From Brachybacterium sillae (GTDB lineage Bacteria; Actinomycetota; Actinomycetes; Actinomycetales; Dermabacteraceae): a stretch of 64,000 nt of DNA. Position 1 is the first letter of the stretch. Every line of letters starts with the position of its first letter. The notes under the pieces are model-generated. The model searched no databases and was not told the DNA's origin. It worked only from the letters and a program-made list of their open reading frames with translations. The translations under genes were made by a program, and so were the position numbers. Location: NCBI RefSeq assembly GCF_025028335.1, contig NZ_JAFEUW010000001.1:1612001-1676000 (forward strand), in the 5' to 3' direction. This document shows positions 54,522-63,687 of the stretch, in pieces.

Positions 54522-55934
54522 GTGTCCCACCCTACCTTGTTCTTCTACCCCCGTCCGCGCGTGGACATCGCTGAGGTCCCGGCCCTCTCGCATGCGGGCG
54601 CGGTGCTGCTGACCGACACGATCCACGCCACCGGCCTCGCCTCTTCGCTGCGGGAAGCACTGGCTCCTTGGACGAAACCGCTGGCCGAGCACCACGCGGC
54701 GAAGGTCCTGCTGGATCTCGCACTCACTCTCGCAATCGGCGGGGAGCATGCTTCGGATGCTGATCTGCTGCGTTGCGAGCCGGGCCTGTTCGGTGATGTC
54801 GCCTCGACCCCGACGATCTCCCGCATGCTCACCACCCTCGCCCAGGACGCGCCCGCCGTGATCGAGGCGATCTCGAAAGCCCGCCGGGCCGCGCGTGAAA
54901 GAGCCTGGACCCTCGCCGGAGCGCATTCCCCGGCTGCGGGGGTCAGTGCGAAGAACCCGCTGGTCGTCGACCTCGATGCCACCCTGATCAACGTCCACAG
55001 TGAGAAGGAGCAGGCCGCACCGACGTTCAAACGCGGGTTCGGCTATCACCCGTTGTGTGCGTTCCTGGACCACGGCAGCGAAGGGACCGGGGAACCGCTG
55101 GCGATCCAGCTGCGCCCCGGCAACGCCGGCTCGAACACCGCCGCTGATCACATGACCGTCACCCGGCAGGCTCTCGCGCAGCTGCCTGCGGGCCTGCTGG
55201 CCCGGGGCGGGCGGGGGTCGAAGAAGATCCTGATCCGCACCGACGGGGCCGGCGGCACCAAGGACTTCCTGGCCTGGCTCCAGCGGCAGCGTCTGGCCTA
55301 CTCAGTGGGGTTCACCCTCCCCGCAAACACTCCCGACCTGCTGAAACGCCTCGACGAGGCGGAGGCGTGGACCCCCGCCTACGACACCGATACCGACGGG
55401 ATCCGCGACGGGGCATGGGTGGCGGAGCTGACCGGACTGCTGGACCTGTCCGGGTGGCCTGCCGGGATGCGGGTGATCGTGCGGAAGGAACGTCCTCATC
55501 CTGGGGCGCAGCTGCGGATCACCGATCACGAGGGGATGCGCATCACCGCGTTCGCCACCAACTCCCCGCGCGGCCAGCTCCCGGTCTTGGAGCTGCGGCA
55601 CCGTCGCCGGGCGTGCTGCGAGGACCGGATCCGTAACGCCAAGGACATGGGCCTTGAGAAGTTCCCGTTGCAGTCCTTCGCGCAGAATCAGCTCTGGTGC
55701 CAGATCGTCCAGATCGCCAGCGAGCTCGTCGCCTGGATGCAGACCATCGCGCTGACCGGCCATGATGCACGGAAGTGGGAGCCCAAACGGCTCCGCGCAC
55801 GGCTGTTCGAGATCCCCGCGACCCTCGTGCGCCGCGCCCGGCACAAGGTCCTCCACCTCGCCGAACATGCACCCGAAGCCGTGAGGGTCCTGACCGGCGT
55901 CAACCGGCTCCGCACCACCGTCGCACAGACCTAA
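54522..55934 (+). CDS. IS1380-family transposase (copy 1)
   Basis: A 470-residue DDE transposase starting at GTG. It has PLVVDLDATLINVHSEKEQA (first Asp), KILIRTDGAGG (second Asp) and, in the C-terminal part, CCEDRIRNAKDMGLEKFPLQ (Glu). The family N-terminal block is HHAAKVLLDLALTLAIGGEHASDADLLR. It is full length and uninterrupted, and differs from copy 3 at several residues, so the copies are not from one very recent duplication. It is probably active unless its truncated neighbourhood prevents mobilisation. Confidence 0.92.
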   Translation: MSHPTLFFYPRPRVDIAEVPALSHAGAVLLTDTIHATGLASSLREALAPWTKPLAEHHAAKVLLDLALTLAIGGEHASDADLLRCEPGLFGDVASTPTISRMLTTLAQDAPAVIEAISKARRAARERAWTLAGAHSPAAGVSAKNPLVVDLDATLINVHSEKEQAAPTFKRGFGYHPLCAFLDHGSEGTGEPLAIQLRPGNAGSNTAADHMTVTRQALAQLPAGLLARGGRGSKKILIRTDGAGGTKDFLAWLQRQRLAYSVGFTLPANTPDLLKRLDEAEAWTPAYDTDTDGIRDGAWVAELTGLLDLSGWPAGMRVIVRKERPHPGAQLRITDHEGMRITAFATNSPRGQLPVLELRHRRRACCEDRIRNAKDMGLEKFPLQSFAQNQLWCQIVQIASELVAWMQTIALTGHDARKWEPKRLRARLFEIPATLVRRARHKVLHLAEHAPEAVRVLTGVNRLRTTVAQT

Positions 55935-56106
55935 CCCGGCGAGACCACCCGCCCCTACGACCAGCAGCATCTCTTCTCGGGAGTGGAACCCGACCGCCCG
56001 CAACGGACACTGCGACGATCTGTCATACCCGAATGCCACAATCAGCAGCTCAACACTGGCAACGACGCCGACCCACCCCGCTCACCAGCCCCATGAAACA
56101 TCGAGG

Positions 56107-57282
56107 CCAGAGCTGATTCTGCGCGAAGCCCTGCAGCGGGAACTTCATCAAGCCCATGTCCTTGGCGTTACGGATCCGGTCCTCGCAGCGCGCCCGGCGA
56201 CGGTGCCGCAGCTCCAAGACCGGGAGCTGGCCGCGCGGGGAGTTGGTCGCGAACGCGGTGATGCGCATCCCCTCGTGATCGGTGATCCGCAGCTGCGCCC
56301 CAGGATGAGGACGTTCCTTCCGCACGATCACCCGCATCCCGGCAGGCCACCCGGACAGGTCCAGCAGCCCGGTGAGCTCCGCCACCCATGCTCCGTCGCG
56401 GATCCCGTCGGTGTCGGTGTCATAGGCAGGAGTCCACGTCTTCGCCTCGTCGAGGCGTTTCAGCAGGTCAGGGGTGCTTGCGGGGAGGGTGAACCCGACT
56501 GAGTAGGCCAGACGCTGCCGCTGGAGCCAGGCCAGGAAGTCCTTGGTGCCGCCGGCTCCGTCGGTGCGGATCAGGATCTTCTTCGACCCCCGCCCGCCCC
56601 GGGCCAGCAGGCCCGCAGGCAGCTGCGCGAGAGCCTGCCGGGTGACGGTGATGTGATCAGCGGCGGTGTTCGAGCCGGCGTTGCCGGGGCGCAGGTGGAT
56701 CGCCAGTGGTTCCCCGGTCCCTTCGCTGCCGTGGTCCAGGAACGCGCACAGCGGGTGGTATCCGAAGCCGCGTTTGAACGTCGGTGCGGCCTGCTCCTTC
56801 TCGCTGTGGACGTTGATCAGGGTGGCGTCGAGGTCGACGACCAGCGGGTTCTTCGCACTGGCCCCCACAGTCGGGGAATGGTCTCCGGCGAGGGTCCAGG
56901 CTCTTTCACGCGCGGCCCGGCGGGCTTGGGAGATCGCCTCGATCACGGTGGGCGCGTCCTGGGCGAGGGTGGTGAGCGTGCGGGAGATCGTCGGGGTCGA
57001 GGCGACATCACCGAACAGGCCCGGCTCGCAACGCAGCAGATCAGTATCCGAAGCATGCTCCCCGCCGATTGCGAGAGTGAGTGCGAGGTCCAGCAGGACC
57101 TTCGCCGCGTGGTGCTCGGCCAGCGGTTTCGTCCACGGAGCCAGTGCTTCCCGCAGCGAAGAGGCGAGGCCGGTGGCGTGGATCGTGTCGGTCAGCAGCA
57201 CAGCGCCCGCATGCGAGAGGGCCGGGACCTCAGCGATGTCCACGCGCGGACGGGGGTAGAAGAACAAGGTAGGGTGGGACAC
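56107..57282 (-). pseudogene. IS1380-family transposase, truncated (copy 2)
   Basis: This copy matches the full-length protein from its GTG start (57282) to PLQGFAQNQLW and then stops at the right end of copy 1. About the last 70 residues and the 3' terminal repeat are missing, roughly 410 bases relative to copy 3. The open frame runs a little further into copy 1 but encodes unrelated residues. It is closer in sequence to copy 3 than to copy 1. Confidence 0.88.
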
Positions 57283-57402
57283 CTGAAAGGTGCTCCTTCC
57301 AGCGGATCAATACGAGTCTGAACAACCCGTATCATCCCAGGTCAGGAGCATCTTTCTCTATGTCGTCACCAGTCGAAACCACACCTCGATGAAATCTCGA
57401 GG
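56107..57402 (-). mobile_element. IS1380-family element, truncated copy 2
   Basis: The 5' terminal repeat is present at 57390-57402 (CCTCGAGATTTCA on the minus strand). The 3' end was lost where copy 1 now lies. A CTAG tetranucleotide (57403-57406) separates it from copy 3. Confidence 0.85.
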
Positions 57403-57406
57403 CTAG

Positions 57407-59112
57407 CCTCGATGTTTCATCGGGCTGGTGAGCGGTCGCGTTCGGCGTCGTTGCCGGGGTTCAGCTGCTGATTGTGGCATTCGGGTATGACAGATCGTCG
57501 CAGTGTCCGTTGCGGGCGGTCGGGTTCCACTCCCGAGAAGAGATGCTGCTGGTCGGTGGGACGGGCGGCCTTGCCGGATCAGGTCTGCGCGACGGCAGTG
57601 CGGAGCCGGTTGACGCCAGTCAGGACGGTGCGGGCTTCGGGAGCGTGCTGGGCGAGGTGGAGGAGGTTGTGCCGGCTGCGGCGCACGAGGGTCGCGGGGA
57701 TCTCGAACAACCGCGCGCGGAGCCGTTTGGGCTCCCACTTCCGTGCATCATGGCCGGTCAGCGCGACGGTCTGCATCCAGGCGACGAGCTCGCTGGCGAG
57801 CTGGACGATCTGGCACCAGAGCTGATTCTGCGCGAAGCCCTGCAGCGGGAACTTCATCAAGCCCAGGTCCTTGGCGTTACGGATCCGGTCCTCGCAGCGC
57901 GCCCGGCGACGGTGCCGCAGCTCCAAGACCGGGAGCTGGCCGCGCGGGGAGTTGGTCGCGAACGCGGTGATGCGCATCCCCTCGTGATCGGTGATCCGCA
58001 GCTGCGCCCCAGGATGAGGACGTTCCTTCCGCACGATCACCCGCATCCCGGGCGGCCAACCCTGAAGATCCAGCAGCCCGGTCAGCTCCGCCACCCATGC
58101 CCCCTCGCGGATCCCGTCGGTATCGGTGTCATAGGCCGGAGTCCACGCCTCCGCCTCATCGATACGTTCCAGCAGGTCAGGAGTGTTCGCAGGGAGAGTG
58201 AACCCCACTGAGTAGGCCAGACGCTGCCGCTGGAGCCAGGCCAGGAAGTCCTTGGTGCCGCCGGCTCCGTCGGTGCGGATCAGGATCTTCTTCGACCCCC
58301 GCCCGCCCCGGGCCAGCAGGCCCGCAGGCAGCTGCGCGAGAGCCTGCCGGGTGACGGTGATGTGATCAGCGGCGGTGTTCGAGCCGGCGTTGCCGGGGCG
58401 CAGGTGGATCGCCAGTGGTTCCCCGGTCCCTTCGCTGCCGTGGTCCAGGAACGCGCACAACGGGTGGTATCCGAAGCCGCGTTTGAACGTCGGTGCGGCC
58501 TGCTCCTTCTCGCTGTGGACGTTGATCAGGGTGGCGTCGAGGTCGACGACCAGCGGGTTCTTCGCACTGACCCCCACAGTCGGGGAATGGTCTCCGGCGA
58601 GGGTCCAGGCTCTTTCACGCGCGGCCCGGCGGGCTTGGGAGATCGCCTCGATCACGGTGGGCGCGTCCTGGGCGAGGGTGGTGAGCGTGCGGGAGATCGT
58701 CGGGGTCGAGGCGACATCACCGAACAGGCCCGGCTCGCAACGCAGCAGATCAGTATCCGAAGCATGCTCCCCGCCGATTGCGAGAGTGAGTGCGAGGTCC
58801 AGCAGGACCTTCGCCGCGTGGTGCTCGGCCAGCGGTTTCGTCCACGGAGCCAGTGCTTCCCGCAGCGAAGAGGCGAGGCCGGTGGCGTGGATCGTGTCGG
58901 TCAGCAGCACCGCGCCCGCATGCGAGAGGGCCGGGACCTCAGCGATGTCCACGCGCGGACGGGGGTAGAAGAACAAGGTAGGGTGGGACACCTGAAAGGT
59001 GCTCCTTCCAGCGGATCAATACGAGTCTGAACAACCCGTATCATCCCAGGCCAGGAGCACCTTTCGCCATTCATTCCGCCGGTCGAGACCACACCCCCGT
59101 GAAATCTCGAGG
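57407..59112 (-). mobile_element. IS1380-family insertion sequence, copy 3 (1706 bp)
   Basis: Complete element with terminal repeats CCTCGATGTTTCAT (left) and CCTCGAGATTTCAC (right, minus strand). It is flanked by CTAG on both sides (57403-57406 and 59113-59116), a 4-bp target duplication typical of the family. It inserted exactly next to copy 2. Confidence 0.9.
57579..58991 (-). CDS. IS1380-family transposase (copy 3)
   Basis: A 470-residue full-length transposase on the minus strand, with the same DDE landmarks as copy 1 and a GTG start behind AGGAGCACC. It differs from copy 1 at scattered residues (for example DTDLL for DADLL, and QGWPPGMRV for SGWPAGMRV). The reading frame and both terminal repeats are intact, so it is the best candidate for an autonomous copy. 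Confidence 0.92.
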   Translation of the reverse strand: MSHPTLFFYPRPRVDIAEVPALSHAGAVLLTDTIHATGLASSLREALAPWTKPLAEHHAAKVLLDLALTLAIGGEHASDTDLLRCEPGLFGDVASTPTISRTLTTLAQDAPTVIEAISQARRAARERAWTLAGDHSPTVGVSAKNPLVVDLDATLINVHSEKEQAAPTFKRGFGYHPLCAFLDHGSEGTGEPLAIHLRPGNAGSNTAADHITVTRQALAQLPAGLLARGGRGSKKILIRTDGAGGTKDFLAWLQRQRLAYSVGFTLPANTPDLLERIDEAEAWTPAYDTDTDGIREGAWVAELTGLLDLQGWPPGMRVIVRKERPHPGAQLRITDHEGMRITAFATNSPRGQLPVLELRHRRRARCEDRIRNAKDLGLMKFPLQGFAQNQLWCQIVQLASELVAWMQTVALTGHDARKWEPKRLRARLFEIPATLVRRSRHNLLHLAQHAPEARTVLTGVNRLRTAVAQT

Positions 59113-59311
59113 CTAGCGTTGACGGCAAAGCCCAGCCGCCAGGCACTCATCGCCGCCGTAACGCGGATTCTCGAGGTGGAAGGCCCCGCGACTGGATTCC
59201 GTCTGCATGAGGTCGTGTTGAGCGAGTTCTCCGACCGCCGAACGGCAAAGGAAGTGCCGCGCCTGCTCAACGCCGCCATCTCCTACGCCGCCTCGAGGCG
59301 GGACGTCCTGG
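59113..59311 (+). pseudogene. Fragment A of a disrupted gene of unknown function
   Basis: The frame starting at 59113 encodes ALTAKPSRQALIAAVTRI, LEVEGPATGFRLHEVVLSEF and SDRRTAKEVPRLLNAAISYA. It then runs into the IS1634-family element at the codon for Leu in RRDVL. The 5' end is cut by IS1380 copy 3. The style recalls the C-terminal part of large actinobacterial DUF3320/DUF4011 helicase-like proteins, but this is from memory and uncertain. It joins in frame to 61002-61297. Confidence 0.6.
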
Positions 59312-60996
59312 CCTGAGTTGGACCTCTCGGGCCTGGTTTGAGAGATTTCAGTAGCGTTTCTGCTGGTCGTGGGGTTTCCAGGGTGGCTGGATGGGTCACT
59401 AATTGGGGGTAGGGTCGGGGGTTGTGAGCCCGTTTTTGAGGAAGGTGACCACGGCGTCTGGCGCGACTGCCGTGCAGGTGGTCGTTAAGGAGGGTCGGCG
59501 GAACAAGATCCTTGAGCACCTCGGGTCCGCGCATACCGAGGCTGAGCTCGCTGTTTTGATGAGGGCCGGCCGGGACAAGCTCAATGCTGGTCAGGAGACT
59601 CTCGACCTCGGCTTGGAGCAGGATCCCCAGGCAGCTGTGGTGCGGTCCATGCGGTCGCGCTTGCTGCTGGACGTGCTCCAGGCGACCTGGAGAGGGCTTG
59701 GTTTCGATGCGCTCGAGGACGAGGCGTTCTTCCAGCTCGTCGCCGCGCGTTTGATCTTCCCGACCTCGATGCTCGACTCCGCTCGCGTGCTGAGCGAGGT
59801 GGGGATCGATCCGGTGCATCGTTCAACGATGAAGCGCTGCCTGACCCGGATCCAGCAGTGCAAGTACCGCGACCAGATAGCGAAGAACTGCTTTGAACAT
59901 GCCTCGACCAGCGGCGATATCTCTCTGGTGCTCTATGACGTCACCACGCTCTACTTCGAGGCCGAGCACGAGGACGAACTGCGGAAGGTCGGCTACTCGA
60001 AGGAGCGCCGAGTGGATCCGCAGATCGTGGTCGGGCTGCTGGTGGATCGGGGCGGGTTCCCGCTCGAGATCGGTTGCTTCGAGGGCAACAAGGCCGAGAC
60101 CACGACGATCGTGCCGATCATCCAGCAGTTCCAGGCCCGCCACGGTCTGGCGGACATGGTCGTCGTCGCTGACGCCGGGATGCTCTCCACCGCGAACCTG
60201 ACCGCCCTTAACGAAGCGGGACTGCGGTTCATCGTCGGGTCGCGGCAGGTCAAAGCCCCTGGTGACCTTGCACATCACTTCCACTGGAACGGTGACGCGT
60301 TCACCGACGGGCAGCTGATCGACACCATCACCCCACGTCACGGCAACACGAAAACCGACACGAAGCAGCACCGCTGGGAGCCGGTCTGGGACCCGACGGA
60401 GCATCCCGGGCACTGGCGGGCGGTCTGGGCGTTCTCGAAGAAACGCGCCATCCGGGATGGGCACACGCTGACCGCGCAGGAGAACCGAGCCCGCGCTGTG
60501 ATCGACGGGGACGTGACCGTGAAGTCGACGCGGTTCGTGAAGACCACAGCGGCCGGTCGCAGCCTCGACGAAGCCTCCCTCAAGCGGGCACGGAGCCTCG
60601 TGGGGCTGAAGGGCTACGTCACCAACATCCCCGCGACGGTGATGTCCGCGGCGGAGGTGCTCTCCAGCTATCACGACCTGTGGCAGGTCGAGCAGTCCTT
60701 CCGGATGAGCAAGACGGACCTACAGGCCAGGCCCATGTTTCATCGGCAGCGGGACGCGATCGAAGCTCACCTCACGATCGTGTTCACCGCCCTGGCAATG
60801 GCCCGTCTCCTGCAGGCCCAGACGGGGTTCAGCATCCGCAAGATCATCCGGACCCTACGGCCGTTGCAGGACGTGACCATCACCCTGGCCGGCCAGGACA
60901 TCACGGCCAAGGCCGAGCTCACCGACGATGCCCGCACCATCCTCAAGGCCCTCAAGATGACTTGACGCATGGGTCACTAAAGAGGTCCAACTCAGG
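59312..60996 (+). mobile_element. IS1634-family insertion sequence, copy 2 (1685 bp)
   Basis: Same length, terminal repeats (CCTGAGTTGG) and transposase as the copy at 43379-45063, in the opposite orientation. It is flanked by only a 5-bp duplication CCTGG (59307-59311 and 60997-61001). It splits a host gene whose frame is restored when the element and one CCTGG are removed. Confidence 0.92.
59424..60965 (+). CDS. IS1634-family transposase (copy 2)
   Basis: This 513-residue protein is identical to the one at 43410-44951, with the same DDE residues. I start it at the GTG at 59424 (MSPFLRKV); a TTG at 59403 extends the frame by seven codons. Identity between two distant copies in one chromosome indicates recent transposition. 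Confidence 0.93.
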   Translation: MSPFLRKVTTASGATAVQVVVKEGRRNKILEHLGSAHTEAELAVLMRAGRDKLNAGQETLDLGLEQDPQAAVVRSMRSRLLLDVLQATWRGLGFDALEDEAFFQLVAARLIFPTSMLDSARVLSEVGIDPVHRSTMKRCLTRIQQCKYRDQIAKNCFEHASTSGDISLVLYDVTTLYFEAEHEDELRKVGYSKERRVDPQIVVGLLVDRGGFPLEIGCFEGNKAETTTIVPIIQQFQARHGLADMVVVADAGMLSTANLTALNEAGLRFIVGSRQVKAPGDLAHHFHWNGDAFTDGQLIDTITPRHGNTKTDTKQHRWEPVWDPTEHPGHWRAVWAFSKKRAIRDGHTLTAQENRARAVIDGDVTVKSTRFVKTTAAGRSLDEASLKRARSLVGLKGYVTNIPATVMSAAEVLSSYHDLWQVEQSFRMSKTDLQARPMFHRQRDAIEAHLTIVFTALAMARLLQAQTGFSIRKIIRTLRPLQDVTITLAGQDITAKAELTDDARTILKALKMT

Positions 60997-61297
60997 CCTG
61001 GAGGACAACCCCCTCGCAGAACCGGGCGTTAAGCCACGCACCTACCGACTGTCAGCGCAGTCACCGGCGTTCCCGAGGAGGCTCGGACCTCGCCGGCTAG
61101 AACATGTCCCTCCTCGAGAGCTTGCGCAGGTGGTGCTCGATCGCGCCCGCGAACTCGGCTTCGACGACGAGGAGAAGTTGTTCGCGGACGTATGGCGCGT
61201 GATGGGAGGGACGGGGAGTGCGCCGCAGAAGGCGTCGTCCCGCCTGTCCGCGGTCATGCGACTCGTGCCTGCACGCGCCGAACCCACTTCCCGATGA
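60997..61297 (+). pseudogene. Fragment B of the disrupted gene of unknown function
   Basis: This segment encodes LEDNPLAEPGVKPRTYRLSA followed by a charged region (PRELAQVVLDRARELGFDDEEKLFADVWRVMG) and stops at 61297. With fragment A it forms a continuous frame across the CCTGG duplication (RRDVLEDNPL). It is the true 3' end of the gene. The function is not identifiable. Confidence 0.6.
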
Positions 61298-61309
61298 GGC
61301 GGGTACTAG

Positions 61310-62252
61310 GGTGTGTTGTGAAAGGGTGTCCCGCCATCGGCGGGGCACCCTTTCGGTATGAGCGATCGAGATGTGATCACGGACGAGGTGTGGGCGCTGA
61401 TCGGGCCGTGCTTCCCCGCGCCGAAGGCGACGGGTCGGCCGCCGATGGATCGGCGGCTGGTCGCGGAAGCGGTCGCGTGGAAGTTCCGGACCGGGTCGCC
61501 GTGGCGGGACGTGCCGGAACGGTTCGGGAACTGGAACACGATCTACCGCCACTTCGACCGGTGGGCCAAGACCGGCGTGTGGGCGTGCGCGCTCGAGCGC
61601 GCCCAGCAGGCCGCCGACGCGCAGGGCGAGCTGGACTGGGTGTGCTCGATCGACTCGACGATCGTGCGCGCCCACCAGCACGCCGCGACCCTTCCCCGCC
61701 ATACAGGGGGGCCCATCGAACTACAAGAATCTCGGGCCTGAGCCGGGCGACCACGCGATCGGCCGCTCCCGAGGCGGCCTGACCTGCAAGATCCACGCCG
61801 TCTCGGACGGGAAGGGCCGCCTGCTCGCCTTCGTCCTCACCGGCTGCCAGGCCGCCGACACGAGCCTGCTCCCCGAGGTCCTGGACCAGATCCGGGTCCC
61901 CAGGCCAGGCCCTGGCCGGCCCCGCACCCGCCCGGATAGGGTCCTCGCGGACAAGGGGTATCCCTCCCGCGCGAACCGGGCCTGGCTCGCCGAGCGCGGC
62001 ATCAAGGCCACCATCCCCGACCGGCAAGACCAGGCCGCGCACCGGCGCCGACGCGGCTCAGCCGGCGGACGCCCGCCCGCTTTCGACCCCGAGGTCTACC
62101 GTGGACGCAACGTGATCGAGCGGTGCTTCGCCAAGCTCAAGCAATGGCGCGGCATCGCGATGCGCACCTGCAAGACCGCCCGCAGCTACGCCGCGGCCAT
62201 CTCGCTCGCCGCGACCCTCCACTGGCTGACCAGCAAAGTTTGACAACACGCC
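61310..62252 (+). mobile_element. IS5-family (IS427-group-like) insertion sequence
   Basis: Terminal repeats are GGTGTGTTGTGAAA (left) and GGCGTGTTGTCAAA (right, inverted). CTAG flanks both sides (61306-61309 and 62253-62256). The element lies between a host-gene fragment and an ISL3-family remnant. The flanks do not rejoin into one known sequence, so a deletion may have occurred. Confidence 0.85.
61358..62243 (+). CDS. IS5-family transposase in two overlapping frames
   Basis: The first frame (61358-61741) begins MSDRDVITDEVWALIGPCFP and includes the first catalytic Asp in CSIDSTIVRAHQH. The second frame continues GPEPGDHAIGRSRGGLTCKIHAVSDGKG, the second Asp in VLADKGYPSRANRAWL, and the Glu in RNVIERCFAKLKQWRG, ending at 62243. 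The frames meet at a run of six G at 61706-61711. Joining needs a +1 shift (or one G fewer). It may be programmed, as in related IS5 elements, or an inactivating indel. Confidence 0.82.
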
Positions 62253-62924
62253 CTAGAGCAGCCGGGCAACGGGGTGGGACCTGCGGGTCAGGTCCACCAT
62301 CCCGGCGAGCTCCTTCGGACCCCGAAGGCGCGGATCACGGTGATGCCACACTTGCTCGTCCACGCCCAGGACCTGCACGCCCTCGAATCGGGTGGGATCC
62401 TCTGCGGCCCGGGCCAGGACGGGTTGGACCTGGGACCAGAGCGTGTTCCAGGTCGTGCCGAGCTGGCGGGCGAGCCCCTGGATCGTGGCGCCCTCGCGGC
62501 GGAGCTGGCCGATCGCCCACCGGAGCGCGCGCATGGTCAGCAGGCCCCGCGGAGGGCAGACCACGGGATCCTGTTCGACGAATGTCACCACCGGGCAGGC
62601 CTCCTCGCGGCAGATCCAGCGGCGCTTGCGCCACCGAATCCGCACGGGCCGGTCCGCCCACGGAGCGTCGATCATCGAGGTCACGATCCGGCCGTGACCA
62701 GCGGCGATCACACCGCATCCCGGGCAGCCCGCGACCGGATCGCAGGACTCCACCTCAAGAAGGAACCCGGTTCGGGCGCGGTCCACAGAGATCAGGTGCA
62801 GTCCAGGGAGGCCGAGGAGGAGGTCGCATCGGTCACAGCGATCGAGCGCGTCAGGGCATACGCAACTATGGTCGTGCATCGTCGAGGTCCTTGGTGCGAG
62901 CAGAGGTAGAAGTCTGCTCATCAT
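62253..62924 (-). pseudogene. ISL3-family transposase, N-terminal part
   Basis: Readable features are a cysteine-rich zinc-finger domain (CPDALDRCDRCD ... CPGCG ... CREEACPV) and a helix-turn-helix (QLRREGATIQGLARQLGTTWNTLW). The start of the DDE domain follows (VLGVDEQVWHHRDPRL). The frame ends at ARLL, where the IS5-family element's CTAG supplies a stop. About half of the protein, including the rest of the catalytic domain, is missing. An internal ATG at 62879 may be the real start. Confidence 0.85.
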
Positions 62925-62993
62925 CCGGGACCTCGACGCCTACCACCAGCTACCCCGCACCACCGGCGCACCCACACTCAACTCTGAAGAGCC
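62253..62993 (-). mobile_element. ISL3-family element remnant
   Basis: The outer terminal repeat is intact at 62960-62993 and reads GGCTCTTCAGAGTTGAGTG on the minus strand, the GGCTCTT start typical of ISL3 elements. The other half of the element is not in the window. Confidence 0.8.
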
Positions 62994-63060
62994 GTATGTG
63001 ATGATCAACGGCATCCGTTTGGTAGGGTGCAACCCAACCGATTGCCTACAGGAGCACCTC

Positions 63061-63624
63061 GTGACCAGTCCCTCTGCCGTCTCCCGCCGAACCGTCGCCA
63101 AGGGCATCGCTTGGTCGGCCCCGACCGTCGCCCTGGCCGTCTCGGCCCCCGCGCTCGCCTCATCCCACAAGAAGGACTGCTACGTCTTCGACATGTGGTC
63201 GTCCAACGGCCGCCAGCCGATCAACAACCACCGCGACCAGATCAGCGGCACGGTTCGGTACTCGCCGAACAACCACCAGGACTGCATCGCGGACATGAAC
63301 CAGCCCTACCCCTACGACATCAAGATCACGGTCACCCTTGACCCGTCGGTGTACACGGGGGCGTTCACGTACAGCGGCCCGGGCACCGCGACGGGGTCCG
63401 GCAACGTCGTGACCATCACCCTCCCCTTCGCGGGGCAGCGGCCGGGCTTCAGCAACCAGTGGAACCTCTACGCCAAGACCAAGACCAAGACCGGTGTCAC
63501 CAAGGAGAAGGCGAAGTTCAAGGCTCACATCAAGGCGATCAGCTACCCCGAGGCGAAGTGGAAGATCATCGAGCCGCACAACAAGTGGATGACCAACCGC
63601 ACGCCCAGCTCTTACGACTACTGA
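63061..63624 (+). CDS. Tat-signal secreted protein of unknown function
   Basis: A 187-residue protein. The N-terminus has a twin-arginine signal, SRRTVAKGIAWSAPTVALAV then SAPALAS, with a likely cleavage after ALA. The mature part (about 150 residues) is rich in Asn, Tyr, Thr and Lys, with two cysteines (KKDCYVF and HQDCIAD). It shows beta-strand-like alternation, suggesting a folded beta-sandwich. I chose the GTG at 63061 because AGGAG lies eight bases upstream; an in-frame ATG at 62998 would bury the signal. It lies beside the ISL3 remnant. I do not recognise a family. Confidence 0.8.
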   Translation: MTSPSAVSRRTVAKGIAWSAPTVALAVSAPALASSHKKDCYVFDMWSSNGRQPINNHRDQISGTVRYSPNNHQDCIADMNQPYPYDIKITVTLDPSVYTGAFTYSGPGTATGSGNVVTITLPFAGQRPGFSNQWNLYAKTKTKTGVTKEKAKFKAHIKAISYPEAKWKIIEPHNKWMTNRTPSSYDY

Positions 63625-63687
63625 CCAACTCACACCTCGGACCGGGGAGGTCCCCGGGGTAGTCACTCTCCTGACATGGAGAGCACA

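Larger units (their letters stand above)
54401..56106 (+). mobile_element. IS1380-family insertion sequence, copy 1 (1706 bp)
   Basis: The left end is ACTCGAGATTTCACGGGGG (first base A instead of C in copy 3) and the right end reads CCATGAAACATCGAGG, matching the terminal repeats of copy 3. The length equals that of copy 3. Its right end directly abuts the truncated copy 2, so no intact target duplication is visible. Confidence 0.85.
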
